Assembly (NCBI RefSeq): GCF_014117325.1 | Contig: NZ_CP059732.1 | Coordinates: 3,609,001-3,673,000 of the forward strand | Reading direction: 5' to 3' | DNA length: 64,000 nt | From: Spirosoma foliorum | GTDB taxonomy: Bacteria > Bacteroidota > Bacteroidia > Cytophagales > Spirosomataceae | Shown: piece by piece, positions 44,726 to 53,464 of the stretch | Layout: the number at the start of each line of letters is the position of its first letter | How positions within the stretch are numbered: position 1 is the first letter of the stretch | Made by a program: the position numbers and the translations under genes | Notes under the pieces: generated by a model | Databases searched by the model: none | Seen by the model: only the letters and a program-made list of their open reading frames with translations | What the model was told of the DNA's origin: nothing

Positions 44726-44755
44726 CAAAGGTAAAAACAATAATTCGAAAACAAA
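44726..44755 (-). promoter_or_regulatory. Promoter of the 14-kb sugar operon
   Basis: On the minus strand TACCTTTG (44733-44726) matches TAnnTTTG and TTTG (44755-44752) stands 18 bases upstream as the -33 element. The isomerase ATG is about 70 bases downstream. This is the best full promoter match seen in the window. Confidence 0.6.
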
Positions 44756-44949
44756 ACAAACAAACAATAAACAAAGTCAGGAAAATATTCCTCAAAAATT
44801 CAAACCCCAAGATAGTTTCTTAGTTTAAATCTAGATAATATAGTACAATAAAATGACTAATAAGATCAAAACAGTCGATTATTTAGTATTTATCCTAACT
44901 ATAATTAAAAAATAACACGAATACTTTCGTTTACTTTCTAAATGGCGAC

Positions 44950-44957
44950 TACTTTTG
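44950..44957 (+). promoter_or_regulatory. -7 promoter box of the decayed rhamnosidase gene
   Basis: TACTTTTG, matching TAnnTTTG, 29 bases before the ATG at 44987. The promoter seems to have outlived the gene. The rest of the 44657-44941 gap is AT-rich with nothing else recognised. Confidence 0.45.
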
Positions 44958-44986
44958 CGTTTATACTGCTTAGTCTCTCCATTTAC

Positions 44987-45563
44987 ATGAAAAAAGGCCT
45001 TTCGTTCATCTGTCTACTCTTATCATTTGTATCGCCTGTCCTAGCTCAGAAGCAGGCTACCTGGATCTGGTATCCGGGTGATTTTGAGATCTGGTTAGGG
45101 AACAACATGCAGAATCGGCGGACTGAGCGAACCATCTTTCTGCCCCCTTTCTGGAAATTAGACAGCCACTACAATCTGATTGATTTTCACAAGGATTTCG
45201 ATCTGACGCAGGCCGAAGCTGTCAACTACCTACCTCTAAATTCAAGCTCACAACGAAAGAGATGGAAGCTGTAACCGTCGACAAAAAAGCAGGCTCTTCC
45301 TACTCGATTTTGGAAAAGAAACCTTTGGCTTTATCAAGCTGAAAGGGCTTTCGGGCAAGGGAAACGTGAACATTTACTACGGTGAATCGCCCGAAGAAAC
45401 GCGCGATACGGCTCATGCTGAGACAACAGACTTCCTTCAAATCAATCAGACACAGCAACACGATTCGGTGATGGAGTTGACGAAAGCGTTTCGGTACGTG
45501 AATGTGCAGTTTGACGGCAATGTGTCTCGGAATGGGGTTTCCATGCTGTACGAACAAACATAA
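44987..45563 (+). pseudogene. Remnant of an alpha-L-rhamnosidase-like gene
   Basis: The start is a good signal peptide (KKGLSFICLLLSFVSPVLAQ) followed by ATWIWYPGDFEIWLGNNMQN and RTERTIFLPPFWKLDSHYN, the N-terminus of Bacteroidota family 78-like rhamnosidases. After DLTQAEAVNY the match jumps to another frame (KFKLTTKEMEAVTVD), with about a hundred residues apparently missing, then shifts again to LLDFGKETFGFIKLKGLSGK and YGESPEETRDTAHAETTDFL, and stops after VSMLYEQT, before the catalytic domain. Deletion, frameshifts and truncation make it non-functional. Confidence 0.75.
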
Positions 45564-45625
45564 ATTGTAGAAAATTAAAATAGCTTCTGGCATTTTTGCT
45601 GTTCACCAGCCGAAATCAACCCTAC

Positions 45626-46420
45626 ATGATTAAATTATTTAGCCTTTACTGTCTCATTGCCCTAGCCATTTTAACATCTGGCAGGTCTTTCGCTCAGACC
45701 AAAACCCTGGCGGCAAAAGAAAATGAACTTGTATCGCTCTATGCTAAACTAAAAGGAGATCCTGACCAAATCGATAAGAACGCTACCAGGTTCGCGAACG
45801 AGTTGGCCGCAGTGCTAAAAGCGAATCCTGCTACGCTAACTTACCCATTCAAAAAATTAACAGACAAGATTTTCTGCTTTACGCAAACCTCTGCCGATGG
45901 AAAGTTCAGGGTATACAGTTGGGATACAGAATCGGGTGGTACGATGCATTTTTTCAATCAGATTTATCAATGGAGCGATAATTCGAAGGTATTCACCAAA
46001 GTCCTTAAATACAGTGAAGAAGAAGGTGGTGATGCTGGATATTTCTGTTCAAAAATTTACACGGTGACGATTAAAAACAAGAACTACTATCTGGTCATTT
46101 CAAACGGAGTGTATTCTACAAAAGATGCTTCTCAATCGATTTCCGTTTTTACGATCGATAATGAAAAACTCAACGATACAGTTGAGCTATTTAAAACCAA
46201 AACAAGTACACTGAACAGAATTGATGTTGGGTTCGATTTTTTCAGTGTCGTTGATCGACCCGAAAGACCTTTGGAATTAATCACGTACGACGATAAACGA
46301 AAAATCGTCTACATACCCGTTGTCGATGATCAGGGGAAGGTGTCGAAACGGAATATTCTATACCAACTTAAGGGAAGCTATTTTGAGTTTATTGGCATTG
46401 AAACTGGTAAACGGAACTAA
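45626..46420 (+). CDS. Secreted hypothetical protein
   Basis: From the ATG at 45626 about 264 residues with a signal peptide (IKLFSLYCLIALAILTSGRS then Phe-Ala-Gln). The mature part has a helical start (AAKENELVSLYAKLKGDPDQ) and a beta-rich body with DGKFRVYSWDTESGGTMHFF and YCSKIYTVTIKNKNYYLVIS. I do not recognise a family. No operon partner. Confidence 0.7.
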   Translation: MIKLFSLYCLIALAILTSGRSFAQTKTLAAKENELVSLYAKLKGDPDQIDKNATRFANELAAVLKANPATLTYPFKKLTDKIFCFTQTSADGKFRVYSWDTESGGTMHFFNQIYQWSDNSKVFTKVLKYSEEEGGDAGYFCSKIYTVTIKNKNYYLVISNGVYSTKDASQSISVFTIDNEKLNDTVELFKTKTSTLNRIDVGFDFFSVVDRPERPLELITYDDKRKIVYIPVVDDQGKVSKRNILYQLKGSYFEFIGIETGKRN

Positions 46421-46437
46421 TTTTCGACTAAACATGC

Positions 46438-46872
46438 TTAAAGATTCTTATAGCGCATAGAATCTAACAGTCTACGAAATTCAACGGGGGTAAGTATTGG
46501 AACAGGAGGAAATAAGCCCTGAATTTTTCTAAGCTCAAGAATATGCTTATCGGCCGTTACAAGACAGTCAACGTTTGCCCCAATAGCACAGTCAACAAAC
46601 TTGTTATCATCAGGATCAATTTCGATTAGCTGATACTTGTAGGTTGGTTCAAAACGTCGCGTATTTTCGGCAATAAGTAGTATCGAAGTGACAATTTCAG
46701 CCGTTCGTTCAGTATACTTCCAGCAAAGCATCTCCGTGTATTCCGTCAGGATTTCGTTACTAAATACCCAACAAAACTCTTCGTTAGCGAAGCTATCATA
46801 CACCCAGCGAGTTTCATCAAGTTTTGCAATAGAGGATAGCAATACATTGGTATCAATGACCGCCTGAATCAT
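46438..46872 (-). CDS. PIN-domain toxin
   Basis: A 144-residue PIN protein. IQAVIDTNVLLSSIAK carries the first catalytic Asp, FSNEILTEYTEML the conserved Glu, and DPDDNKFVDCAIGANVDCLV then TADKHIL the remaining acidic residues. PIN toxins are ribonucleases that cut tRNA, rRNA or mRNA. It overlaps the upstream antitoxin gene by 4 bases (ATGA), the usual arrangement. Confidence 0.87.
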   Translation of the reverse strand: MIQAVIDTNVLLSSIAKLDETRWVYDSFANEEFCWVFSNEILTEYTEMLCWKYTERTAEIVTSILLIAENTRRFEPTYKYQLIEIDPDDNKFVDCAIGANVDCLVTADKHILELRKIQGLFPPVPILTPVEFRRLLDSMRYKNL

Positions 46873-47123
46873 AAATTGTTACGGATCTGTTTCAGATGCT
46901 CTGTCCGGTTGTCAAAATGAGCATCTATCGCTACATCTTTCGCTGTTATTCTTTTTTCCTGCATCACTTTATCCATCTCCACATCTAATTCAGCATTCAG
47001 GTGCCGAACTAATGTCCTTTTTAGTGATGACAACTCATCGGCACTCATCGTGCGATGCTGAAAAAGGTCCAGCAACACCATTTGTGCCTCATTCAGTTTG
47101 GCCGGCTGTTTACCTATCTGCAT
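46869..47123 (-). CDS. Antitoxin of the PIN toxin
   Basis: A small protein of about 84 residues from the ATG at 47123 (a longer frame needs TTG). It is helical and charged: KLNEAQMVLLDLFQHRTMSA and ELSSLKRTLVRHLNAELDVE, with a basic-acidic tail (AHFDNRTEHLKQIRNN). No clear DNA-binding motif. Its position and 4-base overlap with the PIN gene define it. Confidence 0.7.
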   Translation of the reverse strand: MQIGKQPAKLNEAQMVLLDLFQHRTMSADELSSLKRTLVRHLNAELDVEMDKVMQEKRITAKDVAIDAHFDNRTEHLKQIRNNL

Positions 47124-47267
47124 ACTACTCAACAATTAAGATGTCTTACCCAAAGGTCCACCAATGCTCACAATTTACAAAAAGCTGAAGCCAAGGCAAG
47201 TTTCAATCCTACAATACTCTTTAAACAGCTAGCAGGCACAAAATCTCACCAATTACTCAGAAAAATT

Positions 47268-47316
47268 TGTGTAGTCAAATAACTACACATAAATTTGTAG
47301 TCAAATAGCTACACAA
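47268..47316. promoter_or_regulatory. Twin operators of the ArsR-type regulator
   Basis: Site 1 (47268-47289) is TGTGTAGT, six bases, ACTACACA, a perfect inverted repeat. Site 2 (47295-47316) has the same GTAGTCAAATA core with CTACACAA on the right and overlaps the start codon. The GTAG words are 26 bases apart. Dyads of this kind are classical ArsR-family operators and imply autorepression. Confidence 0.7.
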
Positions 47317-47639
47317 TGAATTTACGACGAGACGTTTTCCAGGCCATAGCCGACCCAACCCGACGAGCTATCCTCCTTTTGGTAGCTTCACAAGCCATGA
47401 CGGCGGGGGCCATAGCAGCCAACTTCGACACCGCCCGCCCCACTGTATCCAAGCACTTACACATCCTCACGGAGTGCGAATTATTGAAACAGGAACAGAC
47501 TGGCAGAGAGATTTACTATCATATTAATGCTCAAAAAATGAAAGAAGTCGCTGATTTTATTGAGCCATTCCGCCAGATGTGGGATGACCGCTTCAACAAG
47601 CTGGAAGCCATCATGAAAAACTATCAATCCAACAAATAG
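47316..47639 (+). CDS. ArsR-family transcriptional regulator
   Basis: A 107-residue winged-helix protein: [40 protein letters not shown] (recognition helix) and [20 protein letters not shown] (wing). No metal-binding CxC is present, so it belongs to the ArsR/SRPBCC-operon group that controls its own operon. Two palindromic sites sit on its start. Four genes follow on the same strand. Confidence 0.92.
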   Translation: MNLRRDVFQAIADPTRRAILLLVASQAMTAGAIAANFDTARPTVSKHLHILTECELLKQEQTGREIYYHINAQKMKEVADFIEPFRQMWDDRFNKLEAIMKNYQSNK

Positions 47640-47645
47640 ACGCTC

Positions 47646-48128
47646 ATGGAACGTAAAACCAAGGTCCATGCCGAAGATGGGAAACAGGAGTTACAGATAA
47701 CGCGGGAGTTCGATTTACCGCTGGAGTTGCTGTTTAAAGCCTACGTGGAGCCCGAAATCGTTGAGCAATGGATGGGAACGAAAGTGCTGAAACTCGAAAA
47801 CAGAAAGCATGGTAGCTGGCAATTCGAAACCACCGATCCCAAGGGCAATAAGCACGGGTTCAATGGGGTAATTCATGAGTTTGTTCCGAACCAGACCATC
47901 ATCCGGACATTCGAAATGGAAAATGCTCCCATGGGGGTTCAGCTAGAGTTTCTGGAATTTGAAGAACTAACTCCCGACACCAGCAAACTCATCATGCATG
48001 TCGTCTATAAATCCGTCTCGATCAGAAATCAGGTATTACAACTGCCTTTTGCTCAGGGTATAAACATGGCTCACAATCGACTTCAACACGTAGTAAGCAA
48101 CTTAACAAATCATGACAAAGCGCGATAA
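47646..48128 (+). CDS. SRPBCC (AHSA1-like) domain protein
   Basis: A 160-residue START-like protein: ITREFDLPLELLFKAYVEPE, EQWMGTKVLKLENRKHGSWQ and FNGVIHEFVPNQTIIRTFEM. The AHSA1 subgroup has a hydrophobic cavity for small ligands; function unknown. It follows the ArsR gene by 6 bases and overlaps the DoxX gene by 17. Confidence 0.9.
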   Translation: MERKTKVHAEDGKQELQITREFDLPLELLFKAYVEPEIVEQWMGTKVLKLENRKHGSWQFETTDPKGNKHGFNGVIHEFVPNQTIIRTFEMENAPMGVQLEFLEFEELTPDTSKLIMHVVYKSVSIRNQVLQLPFAQGINMAHNRLQHVVSNLTNHDKAR

Positions 48129-48504
48129 AATCATTTATTGGATTGCTACCCTCTGGCTTTCCCTAGGCATGCTGTCGACTGGTGTAGTACAACTGATACA
48201 AGCAAAAGAAGGGCAGGGTGGCGCCGATATGATTACGCATCAAGGCTACCCTTTATACCTATTACCTTTGCTGGGTATCTGCAAAATTCTGGGCGTTATC
48301 GCCATTCTTGTCCCCAAATTCCCTGTGGTAAAGGAATGGGCGTACGCTGGCTTTTTCTTTATGATGGCAGGCGCTATAGTTTCGCACATCGCATCGGGCG
48401 ATTCGATCGGTTCGGCAATGCCAGCCCTGTTGCTTTTAGTCCTGACAGTGGTATCGTGGTATTTCAGACCAGTCGACCGGAAAATCAGTTCAGTTCTTCA
48501 ATAA
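48112..48504 (+). CDS. DoxX-like membrane protein
   Basis: A 130-residue four-helix membrane protein: ATLWLSLGMLSTGVVQLIQA, YPLYLLPLLGICKILGVIAI, WAYAGFFFMMAGAIVSHIAS and MPALLLLVLTVVSWYF. The DoxX family; activity unknown, often in stress-linked operons. Its start lies inside the SRPBCC gene, so translation is coupled. Confidence 0.87.
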   Translation: MTKRDKIIYWIATLWLSLGMLSTGVVQLIQAKEGQGGADMITHQGYPLYLLPLLGICKILGVIAILVPKFPVVKEWAYAGFFFMMAGAIVSHIASGDSIGSAMPALLLLVLTVVSWYFRPVDRKISSVLQ

Positions 48505-49092
48505 ATGCAGCCCATGAATCCTAAGGTTGATTGGTATTTTACGAAAGCCGAAAAGTGGCAGAAAGAAGTGGAGCAGTTGCGAACAATCATTCTCGACTGT
48601 GGGCTGACCGAAGAATTAAAATGGGGTTGTCCTTGCTATACATTTCAGCAACGCAACATTGTTCTCATTCACGACTTTAAAGAATACTGCGCACTGTTGT
48701 TTTTCAAAGGCGCTTTGTTGCACGATGCCAATGGTATTCTTATCCAACAAACGGAGAATGTGCAGGCAGCTCGCCAGGTTCGGTTCACCAATGTTCGCGA
48801 CATTGTAGAGATGACCTCCACGCTGAAAGCCTACATTTATGAGGCTATTGAAGTCGAAAAAGCAGGCTTGAAAGTACTGCTCAAAACAACAGCAGAATTC
48901 GCCGTTCCCGAAGAATTCCAAGCCAAACTAGACGAAAATCCAGCCTTAAAAACGGCCTTTGACTCACTGACGCCGGGTAGACAACGAGCTTATCTTTTTC
49001 ATTTTTCACAGCCCAAGCAAGCCAAAACGCGTGAATCAAGAATTGACAAAAGCATTCAACAGATTCTCGATGGAAAAGGGCTAAATGAGTAG
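48505..49092 (+). CDS. YdeI/OmdA-family DUF1801 protein
   Basis: A 195-residue protein. The N-terminal DUF1801 domain (VEQLRTIILDCGLTEELKWG and CPCYTFQQRNIVLIHDFKEY) is followed by the OmdA-like C-terminal segment (AKLDENPALKTAFDSLTPGR and KAKTRESRIDKSIQQILDGK). Its ATG directly follows the DoxX stop. Family linked to acid and metal stress in some bacteria. Confidence 0.88.
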   Translation: MQPMNPKVDWYFTKAEKWQKEVEQLRTIILDCGLTEELKWGCPCYTFQQRNIVLIHDFKEYCALLFFKGALLHDANGILIQQTENVQAARQVRFTNVRDIVEMTSTLKAYIYEAIEVEKAGLKVLLKTTAEFAVPEEFQAKLDENPALKTAFDSLTPGRQRAYLFHFSQPKQAKTRESRIDKSIQQILDGKGLNE

Positions 49093-49113
49093 GAAACAGT
49101 AAACAACAGCACC

Positions 49114-49677
49114 ATGACTAACAAAAAAGAATTATCACCAGAACAGTGCCAAGACCTTCTCAGCGTATTGAAAATCCGTTTTGAAAAAAACAGGGACCGT
49201 CATCAGGGACTTAACTGGAGTTCTGTACAGGCAAAGCTGGAGGTAAGTCCTGAAAAATTATGGTCCCTCGATGAGATGGAAGTTACCGGCGGGGAACCCG
49301 ATGTTGTAGGATACGATGAAACAACGGGCGAATATATTTTTTACGATTGCTCGGTCGAAAGCCCCAAAGGTCGCCGAAGTATTTGTTACGACCGGACCGC
49401 CTGGGAATCCCGGAAAGAGAACAAACCCGAAAATACGGTTATGGATATGGCCGCCGAGATGGGAATTGAGGTGCTAACGGAAGAACAATATCGGGGGTTA
49501 CAGCAACTTGGGAAGTTCGATTTAAAAACATCAAGCTGGATCGTAACCCCTGCTCCTATCCGAAAACTCGGCGGTGCTCTCTTTTGTGATCGTCGTTACG
49601 ATACTGTTTTCACCTATCACAACGGCGCCGAATCTTACTATGCCGCCAGAGGATTCCGAGGTTCGCTGAGAGTGTAG
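49114..49677 (+). CDS. DUF4256 protein
   Basis: A 187-residue soluble protein with the DUF4256 sequence marks: RFEKNRDRHQGLNWSSVQAK, MEVTGGEPDVVGYDETTGEY and FYDCSVESPKGRRSICYDR, ending WIVTPAPIRKLGGALFCDRR. Function unknown. Last gene of the ArsR operon, as often seen in soil Bacteroidota. Confidence 0.9.
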   Translation: MTNKKELSPEQCQDLLSVLKIRFEKNRDRHQGLNWSSVQAKLEVSPEKLWSLDEMEVTGGEPDVVGYDETTGEYIFYDCSVESPKGRRSICYDRTAWESRKENKPENTVMDMAAEMGIEVLTEEQYRGLQQLGKFDLKTSSWIVTPAPIRKLGGALFCDRRYDTVFTYHNGAESYYAARGFRGSLRV

Positions 49678-49724
49678 CACTTACAAGATTTTAACCACAG
49701 AGGCTGTTTTAAACTGAATAGTTC

Positions 49725-49803
49725 TTTGTCATTTCGACGCAGGAGAAATCTCAATCTTACCTATTAGTCAAGCTTGAGATTTCTCCTGCGTCGAAATGAC
49801 AAA
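49725..49803. repeat. Family A palindrome variant, 30-bp perfect arms
   Basis: Arms at 49725-49754 and 49774-49803: TTTGTCATTTCGACGCAGGA and complement. The inner GAGAAATCTCAA differs from other copies in both arms together. Confidence 0.95.
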
Positions 49804-49825
49804 AAAGCAATCTAGGCTTTTAAAA

Positions 49826-50116
49826 CTAGCTTCCTGCAATTGGAGACCCGAAAATGCCAACCGCAAGCTCTATCCAGATAAGGACCAGCGCTACCAGAAT
49901 AACGACACAAAGTGCGATTCGGTACTCCTTTTTAGTCACTGTTCGCAGAACAAGCTCACACATTAGTCCCGTCCCGAACAACAGAACCCCAGCAACGATA
50001 AAATCGAACGGTGACCAATTCACTTCGTTTGTGAACTGCATCGCAATAAATGGAATCAGTAGTAACGTGGTGGCTGTTAGCAGAATACCAGTAAGTCTTG
50101 TGTTCTGAGTGATCAT
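49826..50116 (-). CDS. Small membrane protein
   Basis: A 96-residue protein with three hydrophobic segments (TGILLTATTLLLIPFIAMQF, FDFIVAGVLLFGTGLMCELV, ALCVVILVALVLIWIELAVG) and little else. Family not recognised, although similar proteins are common in Bacteroidota. Confidence 0.65.
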   Translation of the reverse strand: MITQNTRLTGILLTATTLLLIPFIAMQFTNEVNWSPFDFIVAGVLLFGTGLMCELVLRTVTKKEYRIALCVVILVALVLIWIELAVGIFGSPIAGS

Positions 50117-50244
50117 AGCTAGTCCTGTTTTAAAAACAATAGCAAAATTAATAAAGTACTTTGTATTTCAAAGTATGAACATAAAAAAATTGCACCAGCC
50201 CTATTAAACACATAACCTAGTGGTTACAGCTGCAAATTTCATTC

Positions 50245-51057
50245 TCACTCAGTACTAAGCTTTTGTTGCACATTTTTTACAAATTCAACAGAAACTCCCG
50301 CTATCTCGGCAATTTGTTCAATCGTCAAGGATAACTTGGTGAGTAGATTTTTTACAAACCGTTCCTCAGCTTTCTCCTCTCCTTTATCGAAACCTCTTAG
50401 GTAGAGAACATCCCTTTCTTCGCTGATAAACTTAGCAATACTATCCATAGTAGTCTTTAATGTAAGCTCCAAATTACGCAACTGCGCCAACACACGCAAC
50501 TGACTAAAGTATCTATTTAACGACAAATCGCCTTCAGTCGTTTCTTCAATACGCCCAATAATACGCTTCAGGACATCCTCTGGAGATTTGTCGCTGAAAT
50601 TGGCTAATACAGCTAAAAGAACTTCTTCAGGTTGATTCGATTTAAGGAAAAGCTCAACGTCAAGCTGAATAAACGCAACCAGAGGAAAACGGAATTGCAA
50701 GCAGTCTACCTCAATTTGAGTAGGCATTTGTGGCTGACTTGGCCCGAGAAAGATTACAAACTGGCGGACCGGGGTTTTATATTTTCTCATCAGCATGATA
50801 AAATAATCAGCCATACGGTAAACCATCTCTGACTCGTCAACTAATTGAAATTCAATGTGAAGTACAAACGTAACTCCCTTCGCATCAGTAATTTTTTTTA
50901 ATACATCCGGTTTTCGCTCTTTTGTGTGCTGAAGATCATCAGGTAACTCCTCCGACTCAACTGCCGTAATACCAAAAATATTCTCCAACAGACTCGGCAA
51001 GACGACTTCTATATTCTCTTTAAAAATCTTGTCATATTGACTGGCCTGCTTTCCCAT
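50245..51057 (-). CDS. Rpn/PD-(D/E)XK-like nuclease-family protein
   Basis: A 270-residue protein with the Rpn-like layout: SQYDKIFKENIEVVLPSLLE, then a PD-(D/E)xK-type core with Asp in KERKPDVLKKITD and Glu in FVLHIEFQLVDESEMVYRMA (ExQ). The second half is helical and charged, ending GVSVEFVKNVQQKL. Rpn proteins are recombination-promoting nucleases, often mislabelled as transposases. No partner gene. Confidence 0.78.
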   Translation of the reverse strand: MGKQASQYDKIFKENIEVVLPSLLENIFGITAVESEELPDDLQHTKERKPDVLKKITDAKGVTFVLHIEFQLVDESEMVYRMADYFIMLMRKYKTPVRQFVIFLGPSQPQMPTQIEVDCLQFRFPLVAFIQLDVELFLKSNQPEEVLLAVLANFSDKSPEDVLKRIIGRIEETTEGDLSLNRYFSQLRVLAQLRNLELTLKTTMDSIAKFISEERDVLYLRGFDKGEEKAEERFVKNLLTKLSLTIEQIAEIAGVSVEFVKNVQQKLSTE

Positions 51058-51210
51058 AAAGCAAAATTAGTCAAAATGAGAAAAGTAACTTTAGTAGTTA
51101 TAAAAATACACTTAATTATGTGCTAATATCCTATAATTACCAGAGAAAATAGCAGATTTTATAGGAGATTATTACTATTAATTTTGATTTTTATACTATT
51201 CAACCTCTTC

Positions 51211-51294
51211 AGATAGAAGACAGATTATACTGATTACTATGATTTTCACAGATCATTATTAATCATAATACTCATACTAATCTGCGTTCTATCC
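51211..51294. repeat. Inverted repeat in the gap before GH127 (family I)
   Basis: Left AGATAGAAGACAGATTATAC (from 51211) matches the complement of AATCTGCGTTCTATCC (to 51294) with several mismatches. The 51058-51309 gap is otherwise AT-rich with no gene. Confidence 0.65.
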
Positions 51295-51309
51295 TAGCTA
51301 TTCAGTGAT

Positions 51310-53349
51310 ATGAATCTGAATAAGAAATCAATCAGGTGCGCTTCTCTGCTAATTGCCCTGATGCCATTGGCGCAAGTTGCATTAGGCCAAACCAACGCCC
51401 TTGTCAATACGTCGAAAAGTAAGTTTGCCCGACTGGAAAGTGCCGATCTGAACGCCGTGAAATGGACAACTGGTTTCTGGGCGGATCGCTTTGCCGTTTG
51501 TCGGGATTCGATGGTGCCACACTTATGGAATACCTATACCGACGCCAACATTAGCCACGCCTTTCGCAACTTCGAGATTGCTGCGGGTCTGGAATCGGGC
51601 AACTTTAAAGGTCCTTCCTTTCACGATGGCGATTTCTACAAAATGCTGGAGTCTGTGGCGAGTATGTATGCGCTCACTAAAGACAAAAAGCTGGATGAGC
51701 AGATGGATAAAGCCATCTCCGTAATTGGCAAAGCGCAGGCTCCCGACGGCTATGTCTACACGAAAGCTATTATCCAGCAGAAGAAAACGGGCGAGACGAA
51801 GATGTTTGATGATAAGCTCAGCTTTGAGGCTTATAACTTTGGACACCTGATGACAGCCGCCTGCGTACATTACCGTGCTACAGGCAAGACTTCTCTCTTA
51901 AACATCGCCAAAAAAGCCACCGATTTTCTAATTGGTTTTTATACTAATGCTAGCCCCGAGCAAGCCCGTAATGCCATCTGCCCGTCGCACTACATGGGTA
52001 TTACCGAAATGTACCGTACCACCCGCGACCCGAAATACCTGGCCTTAGCGCAAAAGCTAATCGACATTCGGGGACTTTCGGAAGGAACAGATGACAACTC
52101 AGATCGGGTGCCTTTTCGGAAAATGAAAAAGGTAATCGGCCATGCTGTGCGCGCTAATTATCTGTTTGCAGGATTCGCCGACGTCTTTGCCGAAACGGGC
52201 GATAGTACGTTGCTTTCGACACTGGATTTGCTGTGGGATGATGTCGTCAATCACAAAATGTACGTAACGGGTGGTTGTGGTGCACTCTACGATGGCGTTT
52301 CGCCCGAAGGCACTGCTTACAAGCCTGAATCAGTACAGAAAATTCACCAGGCTTATGGTAAAGCGTATCAACTGCCTAATCATTCGGCTCACAACGAAAC
52401 CTGCGCCAACATTGGTAACCTGCTTTGGAATTACCGAATGCTGCAAATTACGGGTGACGCCAAGTATGCTGATGTAATGGAGTTGGCTCTGTACAACAGC
52501 ATTCTGTCGGGTATCAGTCTGGATGGGAATAAGTTTTTCTACACTAATCCCCTGAGTGCGTCGGATGATTATCCGTATCAGATGCGCTGGATGGGCGGTC
52601 GCCAAAACTATATCCGCCTGTCGAATTGCTGCCCGCCTAACACTGTCCGTACCATTTCGGAAGTGAGTAACTACGCTTACAGCATTTCAGATAAAGGACT
52701 GTGGTTGAATCTATTCGGCAGTAATCAGTTGAACACGACGCTCAAAGATGGATCGGCTATTCGACTGACCCAAACCACGAATTATCCCTGGGATGGCGCG
52801 ATTAGCCTTCAACTCGAGCAAGTACCCGCCAAGCCTTTTTCGGTATTTGTTCGAATTCCTGGCTGGTGCCAGGGTGCAACGATAACTATAAACGGAAAGC
52901 CCGCCATGACTAATCTTCAGGCAGGTACTTACGCTGAACTCAGCAAAAAATGGGCTCCTGGCGACAAAGTGGAAATCAACCTGCCGATGCCCGTTAAACT
53001 CATGGAAGCGAATCCCCTGGTCGAAGAAAATCGTAATCAGGTGGCGGTCAAACGCGGACCAATCGTGTACTGTGCGGAATCAGTAGACAATCAAACGGCG
53101 AAATTAAATAACATTGGGTTATCGACTAAGGTAAAGTTCAAACCGAGCCTTATCAAGGTTAACAACAGCGAAGTGATGGCGCTGGAGGGCGACGCCAAAC
53201 TCCTGAACGAAGGCAATTGGGCAAACCAATTGTACCGTGAAGTGTCGGATAAAGTACCCCAAACGACTAGCATTCGCCTAATTCCATACTACGCTTGGGC
53301 CAATCGCGGTCATTCGGAAATGGAAGTCTGGATTCCGCTGATTCGGTAA
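51310..53349 (+). CDS. GH127-family glycoside hydrolase (beta-L-arabinofuranosidase-like)
   Basis: A 679-residue secreted protein (signal LLIALMPLAQVALGQ). Residues that hold zinc and the nucleophile Cys in GH127 are present: HNETCANIGNLLWNYRML (Glu and Cys) and LSNCCPPNTVRTISEVS (paired Cys). An alpha/alpha-barrel is followed by beta domains (PFSVFVRIPGWCQGATITIN). GH127 enzymes release beta-L-arabinofuranose or, in pectin degraders, aceric acid; the specificity is unclear here. Confidence 0.88.
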   Translation: MNLNKKSIRCASLLIALMPLAQVALGQTNALVNTSKSKFARLESADLNAVKWTTGFWADRFAVCRDSMVPHLWNTYTDANISHAFRNFEIAAGLESGNFKGPSFHDGDFYKMLESVASMYALTKDKKLDEQMDKAISVIGKAQAPDGYVYTKAIIQQKKTGETKMFDDKLSFEAYNFGHLMTAACVHYRATGKTSLLNIAKKATDFLIGFYTNASPEQARNAICPSHYMGITEMYRTTRDPKYLALAQKLIDIRGLSEGTDDNSDRVPFRKMKKVIGHAVRANYLFAGFADVFAETGDSTLLSTLDLLWDDVVNHKMYVTGGCGALYDGVSPEGTAYKPESVQKIHQAYGKAYQLPNHSAHNETCANIGNLLWNYRMLQITGDAKYADVMELALYNSILSGISLDGNKFFYTNPLSASDDYPYQMRWMGGRQNYIRLSNCCPPNTVRTISEVSNYAYSISDKGLWLNLFGSNQLNTTLKDGSAIRLTQTTNYPWDGAISLQLEQVPAKPFSVFVRIPGWCQGATITINGKPAMTNLQAGTYAELSKKWAPGDKVEINLPMPVKLMEANPLVEENRNQVAVKRGPIVYCAESVDNQTAKLNNIGLSTKVKFKPSLIKVNNSEVMALEGDAKLLNEGNWANQLYREVSDKVPQTTSIRLIPYYAWANRGHSEMEVWIPLIR

Positions 53350-53362
53350 ATTTTTTTTATCA

Positions 53363-53440
53363 GTGATGTCGGGTTCTTCAACCCGGCACAGTAAGGTTTC
53401 TTAAAACCTCGCTGTGTCAGGTTGAAGAACCTGACACCAC
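53363..53440. repeat. Multi-hairpin palindrome with AGGTTT core (family H)
   Basis: Outer arms GTGATGTC and GACACCAC pair loosely; within are hairpins GTCGGGTT/AACCCGGC and CAGGTT/AACCTG, and a central AGGTTT/AAACCT. The arms pair both with each other and internally. Confidence 0.75.
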
Positions 53441-53464
53441 ATTCACGACAAACCAATTCCTGGC

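Noticed and set aside
44942..44986. Upstream start at 44942 for the rhamnosidase remnant
   Set aside because: The -7 box at 44950-44957 would lie inside such a gene, and the signal peptide begins cleanly at 44987.
50245..51057. Insertion-sequence transposase
   Set aside because: Rpn-like proteins are often labelled transposases, but there are no terminal inverted repeats, no target duplication and no DDE or HUH motif here.
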